A DNA stretch of 10,094 nucleotides, taken from Marinosulfonomonas sp. (GTDB lineage: Bacteria > Pseudomonadota > Alphaproteobacteria > Rhodobacterales > Rhodobacteraceae). Below are positions 1 through 7,091 of the stretch, piece by piece (within the stretch, counting starts at the first letter, position 1; each line of letters opens with the position of its first letter). The position numbers were made by a program, and so were the translations under genes. The DNA is taken from contig JAFLKA010000238.1 in the NCBI GenBank assembly GCA_022712735.1, forward strand, positions 1 through 10,094, in the 5' to 3' direction. Below the pieces are notes generated by a model. It made no database searches and was not told the origin of the DNA. It saw only the letters and a list, made by a program, of their open reading frames with translations.

Positions 1-603
1 ACATCCGGTTTTTTCCAGCAATACCGGCACAATTGGCCCGTTACCGTTGGTTCCAGCCTTTTCATTCATGGTGACAAGGTGATCCTTGCTTTCTTCCTGC
101 CGCTGGAAATGATTGGGCTGCTCGCAATCTATCAACAGATCGCACGATTACTGTCGAATACAACAATCGGTGCAGTGTTCCAGTTTCTGACACCGTTTCT
201 GATGCGGCACATTTCCGACGAGACCGAAACACAGAACCGGCCCATGATCATAAGTATTCTGGCCGTTGCTTTATTCATGGTTGGGGCGGTTTTTGTGGGC
301 TTAGCTCTGCCAATCTTCTCCAAACACTTCATACACGCTGTTTTTGAGTTGGAAATGGCTGGGTTCCTACTGGTGTCGCTCACGATCGGGCTGGATCGGG
401 CCAGCCGAATTAACGAGCTTTCATTTTTCCGGCGTAACAAAGTGAACAAGCTGATCCTTCCCTTGGTCGTGTCGGTTGCTGCTTTCGCTGTGCTCGTTAC
501 GCCTTTTTCGACAGCTTTCGGCCTGACAGGTGCCATAGTCAGCCTTTTGATTGCCGCCGCCATACGGTATGTGCTGGTATTGGTGGTGGAGAGCAGAATG
601 TGA
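1..603 (+). CDS. Wzx-type polysaccharide flippase, C-terminal part (5' end outside window)
   Basis: The frame is open from base 1 to a TGA stop at 601-603, giving 200 residues with no start visible, so the gene begins upstream of the window. The protein is strongly hydrophobic, with about five membrane segments separated by short charged loops. The stretch GDKVILAFFLPLEMIGLLA followed by Y-Q-Q and then a helix ending in F-L-M-R is typical of the second half of MATE/MOP-superfamily O-antigen and capsule flippases. These move undecaprenyl-pyrophosphate-linked repeat units across the inner membrane. The stop overlaps the GTG start of the next gene (GTGA), which indicates translational coupling with the polymerase and supports the role. 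A full-length family member is about 420-480 residues, so roughly half is missing. A PST-type exporter of another subfamily is possible. Confidence 0.82.
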   Translation, partial: TSGFFQQYRHNWPVTVGSSLFIHGDKVILAFFLPLEMIGLLAIYQQIARLLSNTTIGAVFQFLTPFLMRHISDETETQNRPMIISILAVALFMVGAVFVGLALPIFSKHFIHAVFELEMAGFLLVSLTIGLDRASRINELSFFRRNKVNKLILPLVVSVAAFAVLVTPFSTAFGLTGAIVSLLIAAAIRYVLVLVVESRM

Positions 604-1967
604 AGCAGGTACTGGTTAAACTAAGCGATTCTGGACAAATACTACCAAAAAAATCTTCGGTCAGCATTCTACTTGGTGTATATTTTTTCCTGTTTTCAAT
701 CTTAATCGTGGCTTTCAAGATAGATGTTTCAGTTTCGTATGCCGCAATAGTTACAGGTTGCCTGTTAACTTCATTGCTTGCAATCTATCAAAGCTCGTTT
801 TTACTTCTATTCTATGTTCAATGCCTACTTTTCGCTTTGGTTAGTTACCAAATTCAATCCACATTCGGGGTAGCATTTTTAGTTACTGGGGGAACCCCTA
901 CAGAACTGACTATGCTTCCAACAGGAATCATGCTTGCGCATCTTGCGGCTTTGAGTTTTGGAAGCATTCTTGTAAAATCATCACCGAAGAGAGCCACCCA
1001 TCAGGTTGCACGGCCAACAATCAATTTTTTTCTTGCGACACTTGTACTAATTTTCTTTTTTCTTTTTGCAATGTCGTTTTTAGGAATTAATCGATTTATC
1101 ACTCTGCGAAGCACTCTTTACGCTTCAGAAATTACATCAAAATCCTATGCGACTTTACTTGAGTTCGTTGTTAAACTAGCACCTTTCTTACTAGCCTCAG
1201 CGGCACTACTGGAAATCCGTTACAAGCGGAAAAGAAAGCCGTTAGCAATTCTTGCGGTTCTTCTCATTTTGCTGGGACTAGTTATCTCAAATCCAAGCAA
1301 CACGCCACGGTTTATCAGTCTGACTGGACTGCTCATCGTATTCTTTGCGTTCTTTGTTGGAAACGGAAAAATTTACATCACGCAACTGATGATCCTATAT
1401 TCGCCACTAGTGTTTTTGATCATTCTACCAATAACTTCATTGTTGCGCGGGGGGCTTGACCAACTTACGGTCGAGAACGCCGTAAGAATCTTCTCCTCAC
1501 TCGAGTTCTCAAGTTTTGTGATGTTCTTGGATTCAGTAAACTATTTCCGAGAAAATACCGAAACAACGTCCTTTTTCCTTTCAGCGGTGGCGATAATAGT
1601 TCCACACACCCTTATCCCTTGGAAAGAGGCGGGTCTTGGATTAGAGGTCGCTGGGAATTCAGGGTATACTTTTCACAATGCAGCTGTACCATCATTCTTC
1701 AATTCCTACGTGGACTTTGGCTTTGTTGGTCTGATAGCTTTCAGCCTTGCTCTCGGTGTTCTTTTTGCCAGATTGGATAGCTTTAGTTCTAAGTTTCTCA
1801 GTTTCGCATCTCGGAAGTTCGCGTATTGGATTATCGTTGTATCTCTCATGCCAATTTTTGCTCGGGGCGATATGAGTACGGCAATGATCAGTTTTTACTC
1901 CCTGCTGATTTCTTATGAGGTTATCCGTTTTCTCATACGATTGACGATCTTGAATTCGTCACGTTAA
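600..1967 (+). CDS. Wzy-type O-antigen/oligosaccharide repeat-unit polymerase
   Basis: This 455-residue integral membrane protein has about 10-12 predicted hydrophobic segments and one long non-membrane loop at roughly residues 290-375. The loop contains S-F-F-L-S-A-V-A, a P-H-T-L-I-P-W-K motif, and G-N-S-G-Y-T-F-H-N before a F-F-N-S-Y-V-D-F-G-F-V-G segment. That layout is the hallmark of Wzy polymerases, in which a large periplasmic loop and a late N..P.F..Y.dfG.vG motif surround the active site. These enzymes polymerise lipid-linked repeat units at the periplasmic face. The GTG start overlaps the flippase stop by four bases. The gene is visibly richer in A+T (long T and A runs) than its neighbours, as is common for horizontally exchanged wzy genes. 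The linkage and substrate cannot be read from sequence. Start choice: the overlap and the immediately hydrophobic N-terminal third support GTG at 600. Confidence 0.82.
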   Translation: MKQVLVKLSDSGQILPKKSSVSILLGVYFFLFSILIVAFKIDVSVSYAAIVTGCLLTSLLAIYQSSFLLLFYVQCLLFALVSYQIQSTFGVAFLVTGGTPTELTMLPTGIMLAHLAALSFGSILVKSSPKRATHQVARPTINFFLATLVLIFFFLFAMSFLGINRFITLRSTLYASEITSKSYATLLEFVVKLAPFLLASAALLEIRYKRKRKPLAILAVLLILLGLVISNPSNTPRFISLTGLLIVFFAFFVGNGKIYITQLMILYSPLVFLIILPITSLLRGGLDQLTVENAVRIFSSLEFSSFVMFLDSVNYFRENTETTSFFLSAVAIIVPHTLIPWKEAGLGLEVAGNSGYTFHNAAVPSFFNSYVDFGFVGLIAFSLALGVLFARLDSFSSKFLSFASRKFAYWIIVVSLMPIFARGDMSTAMISFYSLLISYEVIRFLIRLTILNSSR

Positions 1968-2019
1968 CAGAGGCAGCGCCTTGCGGCGTATCCACAAAGA
2001 CGAAACAGGAAAACTGAAC

Positions 2020-2577
2020 ATGAAACGCGCAACCGATATCATCCTGGCCCTGGCGCTTTTACCGTTGGCAATCGTGCTCTGCCTGCCAGCCGCTATCGCA
2101 ATCCGTGTGGAAAGCCCCGGCAACCCCCTGTTCTTGCAAAACCGCGTCGGTCTCAAACAGAAGGGATTCACCCTTTGGAAACTGCGCACCATGGCAGCAG
2201 GCACAGCACATCGCGGCAGTCACGAGATCTCAGCGGCTCAGATAACTCGCATTGGGAAGTTTTTGCGGCGCACTAAAATCGACGAGCTGCCGCAGGTAGT
2301 GAATGTACTATTCGGGCAGATGAGCTTTGTTGGTCCCAGGCCTTGTTTGCCCTCACAGCACGAGTTGATTGTCGAACGCACGGCGATGGGTGTGTGGGAT
2401 ATCAAACCCGGCATCACGGGTCCGGCACAGCTGGCGGGGATCGACATGTCGACGCCCAAGCGGCTGGCCGAGGCCGACGCTGCCTATATTGTTGAGCGCA
2501 CGTTGTTGGGCGATCTTCAGCTAATCCTCCAAACAGCCACAGGCGGTGGGCGCGGCGATTCGGTCGGGCCGCTCTGA
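2020..2577 (+). CDS. Undecaprenyl-phosphate sugar phosphotransferase (WcaJ/PglC-type, short form)
   Basis: This 185-residue monotopic phosphoglycosyltransferase transfers a sugar-1-phosphate from a UDP-sugar to undecaprenyl phosphate at the cytoplasmic membrane face, the first step of repeat-unit assembly. It has one N-terminal hydrophobic segment (residues 6-28), F-L-Q-N-R-V-G (38-44), F-T-L-W-K-L-R-T-M (50-58), the catalytic Asp-Glu pair in K-I-D-E-L-P-Q (D88, E89), S-F-V-G-P-R-P (102-108) and K-P-G-I-T-G (129-134). These are the conserved blocks of the bacterial sugar transferase family. The length matches the small forms that lack the extra N-terminal membrane bundle of WbaP/WcaJ. I chose ATG 2020 over a TTG at 1981 because an AGGA lies nine bases upstream of the ATG and family members begin with a similar short K-R-x-x-D start. 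It follows the polymerase after about 50 bp. The sugar (GlcNAc, QuiNAc, Gal or other) is not determinable. Confidence 0.9.
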   Translation: MKRATDIILALALLPLAIVLCLPAAIAIRVESPGNPLFLQNRVGLKQKGFTLWKLRTMAAGTAHRGSHEISAAQITRIGKFLRRTKIDELPQVVNVLFGQMSFVGPRPCLPSQHELIVERTAMGVWDIKPGITGPAQLAGIDMSTPKRLAEADAAYIVERTLLGDLQLILQTATGGGRGDSVGPL

Positions 2578-3495
2578 TCAGCCGTTTTTCAGAAAGGCGA
2601 GGCTTTCGGGCATCGTCTCCGACGGGGCCCAGCCGAAGTGTGAGGTCAGATTATCGGTTGGCGTCATCAGTAGATCAGCAAAGGCACTTTCGATCAGGTC
2701 AGTCTTTCCCAGCGGTTTTGCAACCAGATAGAGCAATGCGGCGGGAACCGGGAGTAACCGCACGGGTTTGCCAATAACCTGACCTATGGCACGCACCAAT
2801 TCTGCCGTCGTGACCAACTCTCCGTCATATATTTCCAGGAATTTTCGATCACAGACGGTCCAAGCGTCCTGATCCAGCCGTGCAGTTGCCGACACGAGAT
2901 CGGTCAGGTTTTGCAGTGACAGGTAAGGCCGTGGGGTACGCGCCAAGCCTAGTGGCAGCGGCACACCCTTTCGGATCAGCTTGGCTAGGGTGGCGAGGCT
3001 TCCCCGCATACCCGGGCCGTATATCGCGGGGGGCCGGAGGAAGACGACGCGTTGCTCGGGGGCAAGCTCATGCAAAATGATCTTATCCGCCGCAGCCTTT
3101 TCGTACCCATAGTCGCGAACTGTTAGAAGGCCATCTTCGGCGGCTTTGGCCATGATCGAACTGAGCACGAGCAGATTGGGTACTTCAGCGATTTGCGCGG
3201 CATTAGAGAGGTTGTGTGCAATGACGGCGTTCTCGCTCTCTGCCGGATCAACAGAGATTGAGTTTCCCGCGGCATTGCCAGCCAAATGTATGATGAGATC
3301 CTGACCTGTGAGGATTTCAGGATCCGGAATCCTGTTCAAAAGATCGATCACCAAATGAGCGACGGTACCGGGAGAGTCCAGTGGACGTCGGGTCAGGCTT
3401 GTCACCTGGTGCCCATCTTGCACCAGTCGGGCCACGATCGCTTGCCCCAGAAAACCATTTGCGCCTGTTACCGCAATTCTATTAGATATACTCAT
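2578..3495 (-). CDS. NAD-dependent epimerase/dehydratase-type sugar-nucleotide reductase (extended SDR)
   Basis: This 305-residue extended short-chain dehydrogenase/reductase has a Rossmann T-G-A-N-G-F-L-G motif (10-17), H-L-A-G (70-73), L-S-S (111-113), the catalytic Y-x-x-x-K (Y129, K133) and R-P-P-A-I-Y-G-P-G near residue 155-163. It probably acts on a nucleotide sugar in the cytoplasm. Its size and context resemble WbpV/WbjF/WreQ-type 4-ketoreductases that supply UDP-QuiNAc-like sugars, but a UDP-sugar 4-epimerase is also possible. I placed the start at ATG 3495 rather than an upstream in-frame codon at 3543, because AGGAGA (3503-3508) sits 7 bases before this ATG and the Rossmann fold begins immediately. 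The gene runs against its neighbours: its TGA stop directly abuts the TGA of the sugar transferase, and it is divergent from the GT4 gene. Confidence 0.85.
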   Translation of the reverse strand: MSISNRIAVTGANGFLGQAIVARLVQDGHQVTSLTRRPLDSPGTVAHLVIDLLNRIPDPEILTGQDLIIHLAGNAAGNSISVDPAESENAVIAHNLSNAAQIAEVPNLLVLSSIMAKAAEDGLLTVRDYGYEKAAADKIILHELAPEQRVVFLRPPAIYGPGMRGSLATLAKLIRKGVPLPLGLARTPRPYLSLQNLTDLVSATARLDQDAWTVCDRKFLEIYDGELVTTAELVRAIGQVIGKPVRLLPVPAALLYLVAKPLGKTDLIESAFADLLMTPTDNLTSHFGWAPSETMPESLAFLKNG

Positions 3496-3561
3496 CAGAA
3501 ACTCTCCTGTCGTTGGCCAAGTGGCCATCGGTGTGGCTAGCATAAGCGACTATCCAATCCC
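3496..3561. promoter_or_regulatory. Divergent intergenic region between the reductase and GT4 genes
   Basis: These 66 bases separate the starts of two divergent genes and must hold at least the reductase translation signals (AGGAGA at 3503-3508, minus strand). Two TGGCCA blocks are spaced closely at 3514-3519 and 3522-3527. Each is itself palindromic, so they could be an operator, although the region is short and GC-rich. I saw no convincing -35/-10 pair and no clear Shine-Dalgarno before the GT4 ATG at 3562. Confidence 0.3.
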
Positions 3562-4803
3562 ATGAGAATTTCTTTTGTTTCACAGTATTACTTTCCCGAA
3601 CCCTTTTCGAATCCTGCAATTGCCAGGGCATTGAAAGAGAGAGGGCATGAAGTCGAAGTTCTGACCGGTGTGCCAAACTATCCGGGCGGCATCTTCTATG
3701 AAGGCTATTCGAACCGTGAAAAACGCTGCGAAACGCATGAAGGGATCGACATTCACCGCGTTTACACCCGACCGCGCGGTCGCGGCGCTCTGGCCCTAAT
3801 CTTGAACTACTTGAGTTTTATGATCGCAGGATCCTGGGGTGCGCGGTTCCTAAAGCTCAGGACTCCAGATGTGGTGTTCTGTAGTCAGCTTTCGCCAGTC
3901 CTGAGTGGCATTCCGGCACTAGTTCTTGGGCGGCGTTTCAAGGTCCCCGTCGTGTTCTGGGTGCAGGATATCTGGCCGGAAAGTGCGACTTATACGCTCG
4001 GAATAAAGACCCCCTTGCTCGTAAAGCCGCTAACTTGGCTGTCAGGTTGGATCTATCGCCGCGCAGATCTTCTGCTTGTGCAAAGTGAAGCGTTTCCACC
4101 GATGCTGACACGTTTTGGCGTGCCGGAGGATCGTATCTGCGTATTTCCCAATACTGCGCCGGATGCATTTCATCCGATTTCTTACTTGGATGCTCCCGAC
4201 CAAGGCGCGCTTGTTCCACAAGACGGGTTCCGCATAATGTTTGCGGGCAACATTGGAGAGAGTCAGGATTTTGATACGATAATCGAAGCGGCCCGACTGC
4301 TCCAGGATAAGGGATCTGTGCACTGGGTCATCATCGGATCGGGGCGGGATATGGATCGGGTTCAGTCGCGGGTTCGCGACGAAGGAATGGAGAGCTCATT
4401 CCACTTCCTCGGCCGCCACCCCGAAGCGGATATGCCCAAGTTCTTTGCCCATGCTGACGCGATGCTTGTCAGCCTCAAGAGTAACGACATCTTTGCTTTG
4501 ACGGTACCCTACAAGGTGCAATGCTACATGGCCTGTGGAAAGCCGATCATTGCTTCACTGGACGGTGAAGGTGCCCGTATCCTTTCCGAAGCAGAAGTGG
4601 GAGTAGTGGCACCAGCTCAATCACCGCAGGAACTCGCTACAAAAATCGAAGCGATGGTTGAGTCTTTTTCGGAAAAAAATGATTCATACACGCGAAATAG
4701 CCTTGCTTACTATAACGGAAATTACTCATCTGATATCGTTTTTGGCATACTTCTCGACCAATTCCGCGTGGCCATTCAAACTTTCAATAAGGCGAAAACC
4801 TGA
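3562..4803 (+). CDS. GT4-family glycosyltransferase (WbuB/WcaI-like)
   Basis: This 413-residue GT-B glycosyltransferase of family GT4 adds a sugar to the growing lipid-linked repeat unit at the cytoplasmic membrane face. The N-terminus (M-R-I-S-F-V-S-Q-Y-Y-F-P-E-P) followed by E-V-L-T-G-V-P-N-Y-P-G-G is the start seen in WbuB/WcaI/WbjE-type enzymes, several of which transfer amino-deoxy-hexoses such as L-FucNAc. Further marks are V-F-W-V-Q-D-I-W-P-E-S (residues ~132-142), a G-N-I-G-E-S block opening the C-terminal Rossmann domain, and V-P-Y-K-V-Q-C-Y-M-A-C-G-K-P near 313-326 in the donor site. Length is normal for the family. The start has no strong Shine-Dalgarno, but alignment with the family beginning fixes ATG 3562. 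The exact donor and acceptor are unknown. It is the last intact polysaccharide gene before the mobile-element remnants. Confidence 0.88.
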   Translation: MRISFVSQYYFPEPFSNPAIARALKERGHEVEVLTGVPNYPGGIFYEGYSNREKRCETHEGIDIHRVYTRPRGRGALALILNYLSFMIAGSWGARFLKLRTPDVVFCSQLSPVLSGIPALVLGRRFKVPVVFWVQDIWPESATYTLGIKTPLLVKPLTWLSGWIYRRADLLLVQSEAFPPMLTRFGVPEDRICVFPNTAPDAFHPISYLDAPDQGALVPQDGFRIMFAGNIGESQDFDTIIEAARLLQDKGSVHWVIIGSGRDMDRVQSRVRDEGMESSFHFLGRHPEADMPKFFAHADAMLVSLKSNDIFALTVPYKVQCYMACGKPIIASLDGEGARILSEAEVGVVAPAQSPQELATKIEAMVESFSEKNDSYTRNSLAYYNGNYSSDIVFGILLDQFRVAIQTFNKAKT

Positions 4804-4861
4804 CCTACCGATTTTGTTTACTTTCCCTTGGGAATCCATCGACAGCGAGTTCAAGCATGCG

Positions 4862-5119
4862 TCATGCCCAGTCATTGTGCTCCGCCTTTTCAAGGTATCT
4901 TGAGAGTGTGTTTACAGATTTTCATCCACCAGTGCGCATGATCGCTGCGGTGTCAAAACCTCTCCGAAGCAAATCTTGCGCCGCGCCAACACACATCGAA
5001 TGTCCACTGAATTCATTTACAATAGTAGGGCTGAGACCGGTATTGTCACAAAAAACGTCGTACTTCAGTACTTGGAGCAGCACATCAAAAATCCTGTCCG
5101 TCGTCAGAGTATTTGGCAC
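4862..5119 (-). pseudogene. Tyrosine recombinase (integrase) C-terminal remnant with nonsense mutation
   Basis: Read on the minus strand, the frame encodes S-G-H-S-M-C-V-G-A-A-Q-D-L-L-R-R-G-F-D and then T-A-A-I-M-R-T-G-G, a TGA at 4922-4924, and on in the same frame K-S-V-N-T-L-S-R-Y-L-E-K-A-E-H-N-D-W-A to a stop at 4862-4864. In intact alphaproteobacterial phage-type integrases this is one uninterrupted segment with G-G-W-K-S, so TGG has become TGA. It carries the H-x-x-R box and the tyrosine nucleophile (R-Y-L-E). The H-x-x-R arginine is also lost: the codon at 4991-4993 is TGT (Cys), one transition from CGT. The N-terminal and most of the catalytic domain are absent. The upstream boundary is uncertain and may be as low as 5094, where the IS3 remnant may begin. 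Confidence 0.8.
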
Positions 5120-5480
5120 AGATTAGGCTTTAGAATAAGAGAGTATCTGCCTCATCAGTTTGGTTATATTAGGCGGCGGCTTTGCGGTGTTGCAAGCGTC
5201 GCGTTTGCATTGTCTTTTGCTTGATCCTTTCTCGTTGGTTTAGAATGGCTTGGCCGCGTCCAAAGTAAACGTCGGCGGGTGCTAGGTTCTGAATGCTCTC
5301 GTGATACCGTTGGTGATTATAGTGTTCGACGAAGGCTTCGATCTGGTTTTGTAGATCCGCGGGTAGAAGTAATTCTCCAACAGAATGCGGTTCTTCAAAG
5401 TTTGATGCCACCGCTCAATCTTGCCTTGGGTTTGCGGGTGGTATGGCGCACCTCGAACATGATCCATGCCCTTGTCGCCC
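5095..5480 (-). pseudogene. IS3-family insertion sequence, 3' remnant with frameshifted transposase (rve domain)
   Basis: Two overlapping minus-strand frames reconstruct the end of an IS3-type OrfB transposase. The upstream frame gives G-M-D-H-V-R-G-A-P-Y-H-P-Q-T-Q-G-K-I-E-R and K-N-R-I-L-L-E-N-Y. A one-base shift near 5359-5372 then moves into the frame giving L-P-A-D-L-Q-N-Q-I-E-A-F-V-E-H-Y-N-H and R-Y-H-E-S, and ending Q-H-R-K-A-A-A at the TAA 5169-5171. This is the third acidic catalytic region and C-terminus of the DDE integrase core. The N-terminal helix-turn-helix, OrfA and the first two catalytic Asp are missing. TGTCCGTCGTCAGA at 5095 could be the outer terminus (IS3 elements end TG...CA), but this is not proven by a partner end. 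Not functional. Confidence 0.78.
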
Positions 5481-5816
5481 ACCCATGTAAACAGAGCACT
5501 CCGATCAGCTTTACCCATACGGCAATACCCGAGATGTTGAAGAATACGTGCGCGGTACCGCCGCGCTGTCCTGTTGGTAAATGCGCCCGATAAGATGACG
5601 CCATGATCACAATCCAGTTGTGTCCGAATATATGTAACAGCCTCTTTAGGAACCAGACCCCATGACAATGCGAATTGGCCATGGGCACATAAAAACTTCA
5701 ACTGAACAGCCACTTCCAGCCGAATTGATATTGGAAAGCTCGACAAAAAAAGAAAGTTCTTCAAATGACAAACCCCATATACGGGAAAAATTATACGTGG
5801 TGTAATTATCTGTCAT
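5481..5816 (-). pseudogene. Tn3-family transposase, N-terminal (DUF4158-like) remnant with frameshift
   Basis: An ATG at 5816 with AGAGG five to six bases upstream begins M-T-D-N-Y and continues L-S-F-E-E-L-S-F-F. A run of seven A (plus strand, 5745-5751) then marks a one-base frameshift, after which the other frame continues R-L-E-V-A-V-Q-L-K-F-L, V-P-K-E-A-V-T-Y-I, and R-T-A-R-R-Y-R-A-R-I-L-Q-H-L-G-Y to about 5481. The order (L-S-x-E-E-L, then R-L-x-x-A-x-Q-L-K-F, then R-T-x-x-x-x-R-A-x-I and a short helix) matches the N-terminal domain of Tn3-family transposases of about 1000 residues. At about 5480 the frame runs straight into the IS3 transposase remnant, so the other roughly 850 residues are gone. 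The identification rests on motif recall, and a profile search of the frame-corrected protein would settle it. Confidence 0.65.
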
Positions 5817-5942
5817 AGTATCGCCTCTTGCTGTCAATGCAGACAAAGGCTGAATGGTAAGACTGTCAATATATGTATTGCAAGGGCTTTGGTTTTACGC
5901 AGCAGACGTTCAGAAGAATACGGTAAATGGGGGGATTACCCC
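5817..5942 (-). mobile_element. Upstream end of Tn3 remnant with possible GGGG terminal repeat
   Basis: No gene is seen here. Read from 5942 inward on the minus strand, the sequence starts GGGGTAATCCCCCC and continues with an A/T-rich stretch toward the transposase start about 125 bp away. Tn3-family ends begin GGGG and sit close to one end of the transposon, so 5942 may be the outer terminus of the remnant. I could not find the second end in the window, and the inner half of this segment does not match a named Tn3 terminus. Confidence 0.35.
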
Positions 5943-6013
5943 GTGATCTTTTTGGCAAACATATGACAGATTCAAAGCAATACTGAAACAGCGCAAAAAT
6001 TTGCGACAGAACC
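5940..6013 (-). repeat. 74-bp IS6-family end fragment, direct repeat of 9641-9714
   Basis: Bases 5940-6013 are identical, base for base, to 9641-9714, the tnp-proximal right end of the complete IS6 element. The fragment includes the 14-bp terminal inverted repeat (TTTGCGACAGAACC at 6000-6013) and the region upstream of the transposase start, but no coding sequence. Homology stops on the left at a CCC shared with the putative Tn3 end and on the right exactly at the IS terminus. It is in the same orientation as the full element, so the two copies are direct repeats around the 6014-8886 operon. Confidence 0.93.
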
Positions 6014-6038
6014 CCCCCTAACTGCCTTGAATCGTGTT

Positions 6039-7091
6039 TTATAGCTTAGATTCAAAAAGGGTATTCTTCACGCGCCGCCCGAGCCCTCGAAAGAAGGAGT
6101 ACCACTTCTTTCTGCTGACCAAGTTTTGCCAGGTAGCGGAGGCGCTTAAGCCTTGCAAAAATATTTTTCCGGCACTCTCGCGCTGGACCCAGGTTTCAAT
6201 ATAATTAGTATCCCGCTGCCCAGAGTAAGGCAGACCGAAGTAATCCATTAGAACTGTCAGAAATTGCCTGTCAGTTTCGCTATCGTCCACAGTAAGCCCG
6301 ATTTCTTTGACGTGGGGAATACTCTCGGTGCCATGCTCTCTGAAACGATCCAGAAAATCCAACCACTTGGAGACTGAAACTTTCCTTGTTGCAAACCCAG
6401 GAGCAGCCATATGGGTGGATTGCAAGTACGCAACTGTAACCCCGTCTTGTGGTGCCAACCGAAAAAAGGAGAGATCGTCAAGTTTTGTAGGCAGCAATCT
6501 CTGTTCGGCTCCCGCAAGATCCATCATGTGTGCCAAACTTGGTCTAATCAAACTATGATGCACTTCGAGGCGAGCAATCGCCCCCTCTTTATGTAGGGGA
6601 GGAAAATGATGGTTTATAGATTTATTAAACTCAACCCAGGGCATCATCGGTTCATAGCCAATGTTTTGCAGAACAGCCAAGCACTCCGTCTGATGGTCGT
6701 CAGTCGGAAACCATATATCCAAGTCCGAGATTAGGCGTTTAGAGCTAGGGCTGTAATATCCCAGCAGCCATTCCGCCCCTTTGAAAACAACGGGCTGGAG
6801 ACCTGCCTGATTGAGGGTTGAAATTACGTTTATCAATTCTTGGCGCATTATGCGTGCCCGCTCATCCGCAAAGTCGGACACAATCTCTAAGACTGACATA
6901 GCATCTTCGGGAACAAATGGGCATTCCTGAATGCGATCTTTCAACCTAGGGGAAACCAGCCACGCATCTGAAAGCTTTATAATTTCAGGCCACAGTGCGG
7001 GCTCAGGAGGTTCCAGGAGATCATCGGAGTGGTATGGCGATAAAGCATGGCATAGCCAGCGATGCGCTTTGAGCTCATCGGGAGTAGTCAT
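6039..7091 (-). CDS. Nucleotidyltransferase-fold protein (NTP_transf_5-like), HprK-system partner
   Basis: This 350-residue cytoplasmic protein has no signal peptide or membrane helix. The centre carries V-V-F-K-G-A-E-W-L-L (102-110), then R-L-I-S-D-L-D-I-W-F (119-128), then L-E-V-H-H-S-L (175-181). The K-G-A...S-D-x-D-I arrangement with a later acidic strand is the signature of the uncharacterised nucleotidyltransferase family NTP_transf_5 (PF14907), where D123 and D125 would bind metal and nucleotide. Its ATG overlaps the stop of the PqqD-HprK gene by four bases, so the two are translationally coupled. A related pairing occurs in lasso-peptide clusters such as pseudomycoidin, where the kinase product is further modified by a nucleotidyltransferase (PsmN) that adds sugar to the phosphate. 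Whether this enzyme does the same is inference. It ends 25 bases before the IS6 fragment, with no terminator visible. Confidence 0.8.
   Translation of the reverse strand: MTTPDELKAHRWLCHALSPYHSDDLLEPPEPALWPEIIKLSDAWLVSPRLKDRIQECPFVPEDAMSVLEIVSDFADERARIMRQELINVISTLNQAGLQPVVFKGAEWLLGYYSPSSKRLISDLDIWFPTDDHQTECLAVLQNIGYEPMMPWVEFNKSINHHFPPLHKEGAIARLEVHHSLIRPSLAHMMDLAGAEQRLLPTKLDDLSFFRLAPQDGVTVAYLQSTHMAAPGFATRKVSVSKWLDFLDRFREHGTESIPHVKEIGLTVDDSETDRQFLTVLMDYFGLPYSGQRDTNYIETWVQRESAGKIFLQGLSASATWQNLVSRKKWYSFFRGLGRRVKNTLFESKL

Noticed and set aside
1981..2019. Upstream TTG start for the sugar transferase
   Set aside because: It has no ribosome-binding site and adds residues absent from family members, while ATG 2020 has AGGA at suitable spacing.
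3482..3676. Minus-strand frame of 64 codons over the GT4 start
   Set aside because: It is antisense to the conserved start of a well-supported glycosyltransferase and shows no family signal.
5395..5688. Minus-strand frame of 97 codons within the Tn3/IS3 remnants
   Set aside because: It is a shifted reading of the same remnants. The residues that match transposase families are in the other frames.
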